A DNA stretch of 64,000 nt. Source: Phlegmacium glaucopus (taxonomy: Eukaryota > Basidiomycota > Agaricomycetes > Agaricales > Cortinariaceae). Location of the stretch: positions 748,570 through 812,569 of the forward strand of contig MU130378.1 in the NCBI GenBank assembly GCA_015039465.1, in the 5' to 3' direction. The stretch's first letter is position 1. Every line of letters starts with the position of its first letter. Position numbers and translations under genes: made by a program. The notes beneath the pieces are model-generated. The model did not search any database. It was not told the origin of the DNA and saw only the letters and a list, made by a program, of their open reading frames with translations. Of the stretch, positions 10,485 to 20,569 are shown one piece after another.

Positions 10485-13022
10485 ATGGCTTCATCTTCAT
10501 CTTCATCATCGCCAGAAATTCCACCTGCCATTTGCACGGAAACACAACAGTCCCGCTTCTCCTATAAGAATGCAACTCACGAAGAAGTACTTGAAGATTT
10601 ATCAAGGTTTACCACATTATGGACTATCTTAATCACGATCTCATTTTTCCCTTTCAGCCGGTTCATTCTCAGCCTCCCAGATCATGAGCTTGGTTCATTG
10701 GAGCGAGTATGTTTTCAAGTGGAACAAGCGTGCGTCCTTATCCAAGTTTTTTTTGAATTCAAGTGACGTTCAATCTTTAGCCATTGGTTTTACGAAGATT
10801 TCATCAGGGAGGAAAACCCAAAATTTCCGTCACTGCCACTGAAACGATTTTCCGCCATGTTGTTTGAAGCGTGTCCTCTTCTGTACCAATGGAGTCACGA
10901 CCATGAACAAGCATTTAATAGATTTTTGCAATACAAGACTCGAGTTCCAGTATGCGGTGCCATCATGCTAAACGACGCAATGGATAAGGTATTTCCGGTT
11001 TTCTACTCCGTGTGCGTTACAATTAATCATCTATCTCATCCAGTGTGTGCTTGTCAAAGGATGGAAATCATCGTCTGGTTGGGGCTTTCCAAAGGGGAAA
11101 ATAAACGAAACGGAGCCGCCCCCTACGTGTGCAATACGAGAGGTATGAATACTGAATACATGAAGACGCCCGTTCACAGCAATTAACCAATCGCAGGTTT
11201 TGGAGGAAACCGGATACAACCTTGCTGGCAAATTAGATCCTGAGAATGTCATTGAGATGTCAATTAATGAGCAAAGACTATCTCTATTTATTGTACCTGG
11301 CGTGCCAGAGGACTACGCTTTCAAGACGAAAACACGAAAAGAAATCAGTGTTAGTTCTCGGTATAATATTTTACGCATGATTGTTGATTATTTTGTTCTC
11401 AGAGGATAGAATGGTTCAAATTGACGGATCTCCCGACGTGGAGGCGGAACAAATCCGTACCAGGCAGATTCTACTTGATAACACCTTTCATTGGGTATGT
11501 CTTTCGATATTGACATTTTCAAGTGGTTGACCTTATTCTCTATTTGAGACCCCTCAAAGCATTCATCAACGAACGAAAACGTCACAAGCCACCCCGCAAA
11601 GTTGTGAAGCAGAAGACCCATCAAGTCGTTGCTGAGTCTCACAACACTGAAACAGCCCATGATTATCACCCAATACATGAATCCAGTTCTCAGTCTTCCT
11701 CTTTTGATATCACTGGTCCGGAGACACCTTCAGAGTCTGATTTGAACTCGACGTTGCGTGTTGAAGATAATCGATCCGAAACGAATACGTCGCAAGTTGA
11801 AATGGATCCCCACGTTGCCCGTTTGCTTGGCTCCCTGGCATTATCAGCTGCAGCGGCTTCTGAAAGTTATCCAAATGGAAAAAGCACCAAAGCTGCAGGG
11901 AACGAAGCGAAATCGATTGTTTCATCATCTGCCACGAAGTCCGATAGTTCAGACAACTCACCATTTATATCCCATACGCATGGAGTTGACCAACACAAAG
12001 GTTCATCTTTGCTTCCATCCGAAGTTTTTCAACAAACGGGCGTTCCCCCACGGGCCCAGTCTATCCATGACCATTCGACCTTAGATTCGCCTCGTTCGTA
12101 CAAGACTTCTTCTACTTTGACTGTTCATCCAAAACTTTCATTGAACGGAATTACCCATATTGAGGAGAATTTGTCCACCTTAAATAGCGACCGAACAGTC
12201 CACCCAACGTCGGTTCTGACTTCTTCCACACAGGCGCGCCGTCGTGCTACTTCTACGGCCGATATATCGCCATATCTCACGCGTGCTGCAGACGTCCCAA
12301 TTTCGGCAACAAGGCTGAAACAACTTTCATTATTAGAAACGGTTGCAGACGAATCTGCGAGGATGTCCTCTGCTATTGCCGCTCGTGCAGCTTCAATCAC
12401 TACAAACCCTGTCGTCAATGGTTATCCCCTTCCCCCTCTGTCTGTTCCTCCTCAATCAATGATGCACGGGAATATGAGAGATCCAGGTGTCATCTATTCT
12501 TCAGATCATCCTAGAGTTCAATCACATGCACCCAGCTTTCAACCTGTCTACAATTCTTCGGAGAATAATTTTCATGGAGAGCACGATGCCTTCCAAGTTC
12601 GCTCAAGGACCAGTCAATCTTTCCATCGCACCTTGATGCATAACCCTTCAGGCAGTATCAACATTCAGCAAAATCAACTCCTTGCAGCTATGAATGGTTC
12701 TCGCGCTCCTTCAATGAATCCAAGTCATCCCTATGGCTCACAATTCATACAACACCAGCCTCCTCAAATGCATCATGCTAGCTCACCCATGCATGGCGTC
12801 TCAACACATACTCGATATCATCCGCCGCCTCAGATGATTCATCGTTTCTCGCCTGCACCGCAACCTCTTCCGTCCGCAGCTGCTGACCCGTACCAATGTA
12901 GCTCTATCAACCGCGGATTGCATGCGACGACCGTTAATCCGCCGTACAATCCTTCTTTGCTGTCCATTCTCAACACCAGAGCCAGTCAGCCAGCAACCGT
13001 CCCTGCACCATTCCATCAATAA
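10485..13022 (+). CDS. mRNA decapping enzyme subunit Dcp2
   Basis: Dcp2 is the Nudix hydrolase that removes the m7G cap during cytoplasmic mRNA decay. Exons 10485-10606, 10658-10729, 10781-10988, 11044-11142, 11197-11349, 11403-11494 and 11549-13022 give 739 residues. The N-terminal regulatory domain reads SRFILSLPDHELGSLERVCF followed by HWFYEDFIREENP. The Nudix domain begins RVPVCGAIMLND, and the Nudix box is GKINETEPPPTCAIREVLEE then TGY, with the REVLEE catalytic glutamates kept. Box B (RIEWFKLTDLPTW) follows. The C-terminal 490 residues, all in the last exon, are low-complexity and rich in Ser, Pro, His and Gln, as usual for fungal Dcp2 tails that carry short binding motifs and inhibitory elements. 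It stands alone, downstream of the transposon. Confidence 0.95.
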
Positions 13023-14128
13023 GCTCTTGATCTAAATTACCCTGAAACATTGTACACAATCACAAAATCTCGCACGCTCTTCAAGGTTCATTTGAATGTT
13101 ATTGCCAATGACTCGCCATTCATTCCATAAGATGTCAAGCTCAAGCTTCTGTCTCTCGTTTCCTCCATACATACCTCGCATCCTGAACTTCCACTCTCTT
13201 TAACAGCTAGTTGTCCTGACTCCTGAGCTTATTACTTTGCGGTTTATCTTTCAATATCTTGTAGTTCAAATTGTATTGTCACTTAACATCGTGCAATTCA
13301 TTGTTTTCGAGATTTTAATCATGCAATGACAGTAGCAAAAGTCCTACTTAATATCAAATCTACCCTGAGAACACCGGGACACTTGGGCAGTCTTGCACGT
13401 ACCCTGAGCAGACTAGAGGGGACGAACTCCATTCTTTTTTCATATCCACCTCGAGCTGGGTGTTAGCGGCTGTCATACGACAAAAACACATACCAAAGTC
13501 CGAGATCCAACTCGAGTCGGTCCCGGATTTCTGTTTGAGCATTTTATATATGCTAGAAACCCAGGGATGAGTTCATCGCTTCCCTTTCAGGACGAAACCC
13601 TGGATATTAGTTTACAATGGAGACCTCAGGCTATTCCAGAAGATATGGCAAGACAACCAAGCAAATGGTATGACTTGATCTACATAAAAGACTTTACTGT
13701 GGACGGGGGTAACCTAGAAGAGCCTAGATTCGACAATGAAAGAATGTCAGATCTAATTCACTTGAAGATGTCAAGTGCTTGTCAAATTCGCTTTGAAGTT
13801 TGAACGCAGAGGGTCGTTTTCAGACTCGGGGACATAATTAAGACTAATCAAATGATATCGCCATATGTATGTTTATGTACATGTGTGCTGGATGTCAGCT
13901 GGCGTGCCGCTGGCAGATTGTCAATTGAAGGAAAGCTACTGTACAGACTGTAGTCTGTACGACACTCTTACTGCAGTTGTCGTCAGCAGTGGGCACTGGT
14001 TCATCTGTTCGTGTCACGAACTGGTCGGTGTGACGTCTCATCTTATCTTAGACGACCTCAACTTTCAACACCTTCTACTACCCAACCCCAACCCCTTTCT
14101 CCTTCTTAGCACATTACTAACACAAAAT
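13023..14128. other. Intergenic region between DCP2 and PRPS
   Basis: About 1.1 kb. I see no recognisable conserved gene. An open frame of 78 codons at 13567-13803 (MSSSLPFQDETLD...) has no recognised homologue. A 9-bp inverted repeat with a 2-nt spacer (GTACAGACT-GT-AGTCTGTAC, 13941-13960) sits about 170 bp upstream of the PRPS start. CT-rich pyrimidine stretches just upstream of 14129 are typical of fungal promoters. Confidence 0.5.
13941..13960. repeat. Short inverted repeat upstream of PRPS
   Basis: Two perfect 9-bp arms, GTACAGACT and AGTCTGTAC, are separated by GT. It could be a dimeric factor site; there is no direct evidence for a function. Confidence 0.5.
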
Positions 14129-15454
14129 ATGTTGAACGGAAGCGGGATCAAAATTTTTTCGGGTGCGAGCAATTTCTTTTTTTTTCTTTTCGTCAACAGA
14201 CAAAAGGATTATTTGTTTATTCCTCTTAGGAACTAGCCATCCTGAACTTGCCGAAATTATTGCACGACGGTACCTCTTTCCTCTTATCCTCCGTTTCCCA
14301 GTTAGGTTTAAATTCAACATTCATAAACTTGATGCTTTTAGCATAGGGTTACCCCTCTCAAAAGCAGAATTGACTCGAAGTGGCATTGGCGAAACGAATG
14401 TGACCATTACGGAGTCCGTAAGAGAAGACGATGTGTACATTATCAACACTGGGTGTGGCGCGGTCAACACTTCATTGATGGAGCTCTGCATCATGATTCA
14501 TGCATGCAAAATTGCGAGCGCCAAACGCATCACTGCGGTCATTCCTCTTTTCCCATATGCTAGACAAGATAAAAAGGATAAGAGTCGGGCGCCTATCACA
14601 GCAAAACTGGTAGCGAATATGATACAGAAATCAGGATGTGACCATGTTATTGTGCGTAGCGTTTTATCACCGTCTGGATTCGACGCTCAAAGCGTGAGTA
14701 TTAGACGATGGACTTGCATGCTTCGCAGATTCAGGGTTTTTTTGACGTCCCGGTTGACAAGTGAGTTTAATTTGGCTCTTAGCGTGAAAATCGCCCATTA
14801 ACGTGGCATTGTTAGCGTAAGTCCGCTGGCCACTGTTTCTGTATGCTGTCTGAAGGCAGAAAATATTGATTATCAGCTCTACGCGGAACCATCAGCCATT
14901 TTATACATTAGAACGCACTTCAATTTGGACGATGTGGTAATTGTGTCTCCGGATGCTGGAGGAGCTAAAAGGTGAGAGCGAACAACGAATTAGCGCGGAA
15001 TGAAGAAAGAAGTTAAGATGTTGGTAGGGCAACGTCGATTGCAGACCGACTTGGAGTTGATTTCGCTCTATTCCATAAAGAGCGAAAGAAGGCGAACGAA
15101 GTATCGCGTATGGTGCTGGTTGGGAACGTAAAGGACAAGATCGCGATCCTTGTTGATGATATGGCTGACACTTGCGGAACACTCTGCCTAGCGGCGTCTC
15201 ATCTTTCTGAAGCCGGAGCGGTGAAGGTGTTTGGATTTGTGACACACGGAATACTGAGCGGGAATGCGTTGAAGACCATTGAGGCGAGTAATTTGGAAAA
15301 ACTGATTGTGACGAACACGCTTCCACAGAACGCGAACCAAGCTGCATGCAAGAAGATAGAAGTACTCGATATTGGGAAAGTTCTTGGAGAAGTTATACGC
15401 CGGAGCCATTATGGGGAGAGTGTGTCCAAGTTATTCCACGAAGTTCCGTATTAG
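14129..15454 (+). CDS. Ribose-phosphate pyrophosphokinase (PRPP synthetase)
   Basis: It makes PRPP from ribose 5-phosphate and ATP for purine, pyrimidine, NAD, histidine and tryptophan synthesis. Exons 14129-14162, 14230-14269, 14342-14651, 14705-14760, 14816 (one base), 14877-14971 and 15028-15454 give 963 nt, or 320 residues, the usual length. Landmarks are [29 protein letters not shown] [34 protein letters not shown] (the ATP-binding flexible loop), [40 protein letters not shown], and the PRPP-binding loop [11 protein letters not shown]. The family-invariant DNLYAEP can only be built with a single-base exon. Otherwise 20 extra residues interrupt it. Confidence 0.95.
14816..14816 (+). other. 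Inferred 1-nt microexon of the PRPS gene
   Basis: The single base C lies between ...TTGTTAG and GTAAGTCC. Exon 4 ends GTTGACAA before GTGAGTTT, and the next clear exon starts CTCTACGCGGAACC after TATCAG. Joining these without the C shifts the frame. With it, the protein reads VDN-LYAEP as in all PRPS. The flanking introns would be 55 nt (14761-14815) and 60 nt (14817-14876). Confidence 0.75.
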
Positions 15455-15729
15455 ATAATTCGGGCGCGAGAGTCACGGATTTATGAATTGAACTGGTTCG
15501 GCTTATAGATCCCACCAGACGATTGGATTCGATCAATATTACCTAATATAGAGGTGGGGAAAGTCCTTGGTATACACTTTGAGAACTCTTCTTTTTTTTT
15601 TCGAGCCTTGTGGTCGGCTTCCTTCTCGCTTGGACTCGAAACACAACACACCCGAATCTTTTATTTTATTTCTTATGTTCAATTAAACAAGCATCTTTCT
15701 TTCTTTCAAAGCTCAATGCCAGCTTGGTC

Positions 15730-18700
15730 ATGTACCCTTCCCAAATTAATCACCAAATCCCCAATAATTCCCAACAAATTCAACATCAACGCCAGCAACA
15801 ACAACAAGACTCAGTTTCAGTACAGGGTATACCCAGTATTACCATACAGGACAACCATCTCCTCATTGGCACTTCTCAATCTAGTATGTTGTTCTCAGAA
15901 ATACTCTTCCCCCCCCCCTGCTCTGACTTGGAATTTCAATCTAGGTTCAACGCGTTCTTATACACGCCTCAAAGTTCTCGGTGATGGTTCTTTTGGTACA
16001 GTATGGCTCTGCGATTGGCATGGAATTTTGCCACCAAATACTCCTCTTTCACCGATGCAACGCGGGGCTGGTGCAAGACCGGAATGGGCGGGGAAACGTC
16101 TCGTAGCAGTCAAAAGGATGAAAAAAAAGTGGGAGGGCGGCTGGGATGAGTGTCAGAAGCTCAAGGAACTCGAGGTGCGTTTCAGTCCGCTATTTTATAC
16201 TTACTGTCAACTTCACCTTGTTCATTCCAGTCGCTACGTGCAATACCCTTTCACCCAAATGTTATTCCTTTATACGACTTCTTTCTTCTCCCAGATTCAA
16301 AAGAACTTTACTTTGTCTTTGAATCCATGGAAGGCAATCTATATCATCTCATCAAAACTCGCAAAGGACGTGCGCTCGCAGGCGGTCTTGTCTCTTCCAT
16401 CTTCCGTCAAATCGTGTCAGGTCTGGATCACATCCACGCCCACGGCTACTTTCACAGGGATATGAAACCAGAGAACGTGTTGGTCACAACAACTGGCCTT
16501 TTCGATTACACCTCAGTATCACCGATAGCACCACCAAATGCACCAAAGGAGAAGGACGTAGTCGCTATAATCAAACTTGCAGATTTTGGTCTTGCTCGGG
16601 AGACCAAAAGTCCACCACCATATACCGAATACGTCGCTACTCGCTGGTATCGTGCCCCAGAGGTCCTGCTTTTGAGCCGTGATTATTCCAATCCTGTCGA
16701 CATGTGGGCACTGGGCACAATCATGGCCGAACTTGTCAATCTGCGTCCACTCTTTCCTGGATCAGATCAGCTTGATCAGGTATATAGGATATGCGAGATT
16801 CTTGGCGATCCCTCCGATGCATATGGCCTTGATATGCATGGTAGTCGAATAGGTGGTGGACCTTGGATAAAGGGGGACAAGCTTGCAAAAGCTGTGGGGT
16901 TTCAATTTCCCAAGGTACGTTCTTTTTCCGACTTGTACAGGAAATTCCCAAACATTTTCTTCGACAGAGTGAGCCAAAGAATTTCGAGGCACTCTTCGAT
17001 AGGACAGTCCCAAGGTCTTTGGTTCAATGCATTCGTGACCTCTTGAGATATGATCCCGACACTCGTCTCACAAGTCGTGCGTGTCTAAATCATCCCTACC
17101 TACAGGAAACAGTACCTCGTAATCATATCACCTTTCCTACTGGTATTCATACTGCCTCCAACTCTTCCATTCCTACCATGCCTGCATATGTCAATGGCTC
17201 ATATCCACATTCAACATCACCTTCATCATCCCGTGTTCTGCCACCCTCACATTCCCCTCATCATCTCCACCATCCGCCTCAATTTCCTGAAGCCTCCACC
17301 ACCCATCGTGTTCCTTATCCCACCTCCCACTCTCAGCCTCCACTTGCTCCGCCTCAGAATTCATACATGCTAGACGATCGTCGACCCCATCTCAACGGTG
17401 CTTGGTCAGAGAGGCCCGCTGATTATATGGATATCTCTTCTTCTCACAAGCAGCCGCAGCTCTATGTTAACGGCCACCCTCCCAACATGCACGATTCGCC
17501 CATGGTACAAGATCCCGTTCGTCAACCAGAGTCACATCCTGATGCCAACAACACTCAAGCTTCACTGCCAATACAAACTAACAAACTTGGCAAGTTGGGT
17601 TCGTTGACCTTTGGCAAGAAACCCAACAGGTGGGTTCTCAGTGGTATGTTTGGCGGTGACAAATCGCATCAAAATTCACTTCCTCCTGTGGACGAAACCA
17701 GTCCAGTTTCTTTCCCTTCTCGGAAACGCGCGAATTCATCGAGTACAGGCAACAGGTCCACAGGCGATTTATCACCTGTTCGTGATCAACAGCCACTGAC
17801 ACAAGATTTACGCGATATGAAGAAGATAAACAAGAAGGAAGCTGAACGTTTGCACCAAGAAGCGGAGAAGGCGAAACGCAAGCTGGCCGCATTAAAACAT
17901 CGTGAACAAGCTCGAGACGTGATACACAAACGGAAACAGTTGACACGAAAGACAGTTCACGACGACATAGAGTGGATCGGTATTGGTAACGAGCAGCGTA
18001 CAAATCTTGGGGAGCCTAAAGGCAAACATCCTTCGTCGGGAGTCCGACATGATTTCAATACGGGGGGAAATGCAACGTTGTCTGCGACGGTCAATGCTGC
18101 AGCGGGCAAGTTTGGTCCACAACATGAACACTTGCATGTTGCTCATGATTGGGATACTGAACGGGATTGTCGAGGAGAAGAACGAATTACCAAGGCTCGG
18201 CGGCGCGAATTTGATGATGATCATTCCATGTCTTCATCAGACGTTCACAGCATCAGTCGAATGTCCTCGATATCTTTTGCAACAGTGGACAGTGATCCAG
18301 GACCTTCACGGATACGGAATCGTCCTAGTTTGTTCGGAATAAGTAGGGTAACATCCAAGTCTTCACTACGGACGTCATTTGACGACTTTTCCCCATCTGC
18401 CCGCTCCTCAAATTCTTTTTCTTTGGAAGGCCAATTGGCACACGATTTCCGGACCCAGGCTTCTGTTACATCGCATATATCTGGCAGTGTATCACCCCCA
18501 CCGCTTCAAATGTTGTCTCTATCACCCACAATGTCTCCTCCCCTATCCCCCTCTTCTCCTTGGCTACAAGTACAGCACCATAAAGAGAATCTCCTTTCGC
18601 GGACACAGTCATCTCCATACCTTTCAGTCTCCCCACATCACCTTCGGCCTGATGACCCATCGCAAAGTCCTCTGGACTTGAATGCACAGCTGCCTCCCCT

Positions 18701-19028
18701 ACCCCCAAGCCCGTATAGCCACAGGCCACGTACATACGGGTATCCACCCAGCTCAGGCCGAACACCCAAATCAGCTAAGTCAGCTATCAATCCAATATTC
18801 AAAGTGGTGAGTTATAAGTGGGACAGTACGGATGGTCTAGTCCCTGATGACTCGATCCAGCCTGCTCCCCCGCCACCGCCACCGCCAATACCACCGCTAC
18901 CACCATCAATGGAAACCTGCCTACTGTCCTCTAATACCCTACCACCCTTCTGTCAATTGGAAGCTGTAGCTGGAGGGGAATATACCTCGCTGTCCCCCAT
19001 GGTTTTCACTGCCCCTGAAGATAGATAG
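15730..19028 (+). CDS. CMGC-family Ser/Thr protein kinase, Ime2/RCK/MAK-like
   Basis: Exons 15730-15883, 15945-16174, 16231-16914 and 16968-19028 give 1,042 residues. The N-terminus is Gln-rich (HQRQQQQQDS). The kinase domain starts at about residue 55: glycine loop LGDGSFGTVWL, lysine in RLVAVKRMKKKW after a roughly 20-residue insert, catalytic loop GYFHRDMKPENVLV, a second insert rich in Pro, then LADFGLARE, activation motif YTEYVATRWYRAPE, and DMWALGTIMAEL. The TEY motif and sequence place it near Ime2/Crk1/RCK kinases, which control meiosis, morphogenesis or cilia in other eukaryotes. A role in sexual development or morphogenesis is inference. The C-terminal 650 residues are disordered: a basic coiled coil (KKINKKEAERLHQEAEKAKR) and a polyproline run (APPPPPPPPIPPLPP). 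Confidence 0.88.
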
Positions 19029-19582
19029 GTGCATTTTCTGTTAGATACTCCCCTGGCTTTCCTCGCTGCCTTTTTTGCTTTGGTTTCTGGTTTTTTTTTT
19101 TTTTACTTTTCGTTCTTATTTCTCTTGTTACCCTCGCACAATCATTGTTGTCTACATTTGTGACCCTCAACACTCAGATGCATCATTCATTTATCACCCA
19201 GACCCAGGAGGTTGTAACACAGTGCACATTAATGGACCTAGCTAAGTTACCCCCTGTTCTCACAAACTTTTTTCTCCTCAGTAATTCGTCATCCTATTCC
19301 TCGTACCGTACATATTCCTTGCTAGTGCACTACTCAAAGCCGGAAGCTACGTATAGTAGACAGACAATTATGTATTTTTATACCCGGTTAACATTACAAG
19401 ACCGGGGTTGGAGAGTGCATTTCAACGGGGAAGGGTGAAAAAAGGCGATGCGAATCATTGATCATTCCTCAAATTGGCTGTCTTCGAAGCTCTGGGCTCT
19501 GGCTTTCCATACAATCAACTTCTACTTGACTATATATATATATATGTATTCAATCATATGACAGGCGAGATGTGGATGTCAA
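19029..19582. other. Intergenic region between convergent kinase and NDUFS6 genes
   Basis: It holds two converging 3' ends. There is a T-rich run at about 19090-19104 and a TA microsatellite at 19531-19545. I see no further gene. Confidence 0.5.
19531..19545. repeat. TA dinucleotide microsatellite
   Basis: A run of TATATATATATATAT in the 3' flank of the NDUFS6 gene. Confidence 0.8.
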
Positions 19583-20325
19583 TCAGTGGTGATGATGTGG
19601 GTCTTGTTCAAACCGAATGCCGCTAAAAAAAAAGTGAACCGGGTTAAGAAGGGAAGAACCGAGCATTGAATGGAAGCAATTTACCAATAACTTTTTAACA
19701 GAGAGGATGACCGTTTCAAGTCAATAAAAATGATAAATTAGATAACGATAGAATTACACACCCGCAAGCACGAGGTCCAGGCTGATCCTGTCCGACGAAG
19801 TTAAGAACGAGTTTGATTTATGAAAAGAATTATGTTCTGCAATGTAACAAGCACCCACCAGGTTGATGTAAATTTTTGGATGACCCAATGGACCTCCTCC
19901 TAAATTCCAAAAATGGGTGGGATTAGTGAAATGTGACAGAAGAGATTATATTTGCCTCAAAGACAAGACGAAGTTGAGGAGACGAAACCCATACCTCCAT
20001 CGCAAACTGCTTTTCGGCCATGCACGAGCCGTATTGGTTCTTTAGCAATGAGGTCCATGGCGCTCAGTGGGTTTGGTTGGATATCCATTGCTGTTTGTTC
20101 AAATCGCGGACTGGAATCAGGGCCTGGGCGTGGCCGTTGACTTGTCGACCATGTGGTGGGATAATTGGGCGACTGCTGTTGGATGGTTGGAGGAGGAACG
20201 TCTGCTTGTTTGGTCACGGCGGCGGACGATGCGGTGTTGTCGGCTTTGGAAGCAGATGTAGAAGCTGGCCGTGATATGTTTCTCAAGACATGATTGAGAC
20301 TGGGAAGAGCACGACGACCAAGCAT
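19583..20325 (-). CDS. Mitochondrial complex I zinc-finger subunit NDUFS6 (13-kDa subunit)
   Basis: This small subunit of NADH:ubiquinone oxidoreductase binds zinc on the matrix arm and is needed for late assembly. Exons 20325-19995, 19899-19859, 19787-19762, 19690-19685 and 19622-19583 give 147 residues. The N-terminus is Arg/Ser/Ala-rich and looks like a mitochondrial presequence (MLGRRALPSLNHVLRN). The domain reads PIRLVHGRKAVCDG, then GGPLGHPKIYINL, then PRACGYCGIRFEQ, with the usual Cys-His-Cys-Cys ligands. It ends in four histidines just before the stop. The fourth exon is only 6 nt (TTATTG) and supplies the Tyr-Cys part of GYCG. Without it the last zinc ligands are lost. Confidence 0.92.
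19685..19690 (-). other. 6-nt microexon of NDUFS6
   Basis: TTATTG on the minus strand lies between AAAAAG and GTAAATTG. It bridges ...TGC GG and C GGC ATT to give CGYCGI, the conserved zinc-binding end of the family. The downstream intron is 62 nt and the upstream one 71 nt. Confidence 0.85.
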
Positions 20326-20569
20326 GTTCAGGTTATGGTATGAGGATAGAGTCGGGATGTTCGGCAGGTATTCTTTCCATATTTGTAAGTATCAGCCGGC
20401 CACTTCTCCCACTGTCTCCGATGCGTTAACAGTAGGTTTGTAAATGCGCTTAGATTAATGTATTATACATAGATAGAAAGAAAAGCTAAGAGTACATTTG
20501 AATTACAACATTATTGGTCCGTCGTTGCATATAAATCGCTTCATCCAACTCGTAAATGGCTGTCTAGAA

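Noticed and set aside
13567..13803. 78-codon open frame between DCP2 and PRPS
   Set aside because: No recognised motif, no clear introns or promoter, and low-complexity composition. Not enough to call a gene.
14817..14876. PRPS model with a 20-residue insertion instead of the 1-nt exon
   Set aside because: The insertion would split the invariant DNLYAEP, and the 60-nt stretch has a perfect GTAAGT donor and a TATCAG acceptor. The 320-residue model fits the family length exactly. Kept only as a possible retained-intron form.
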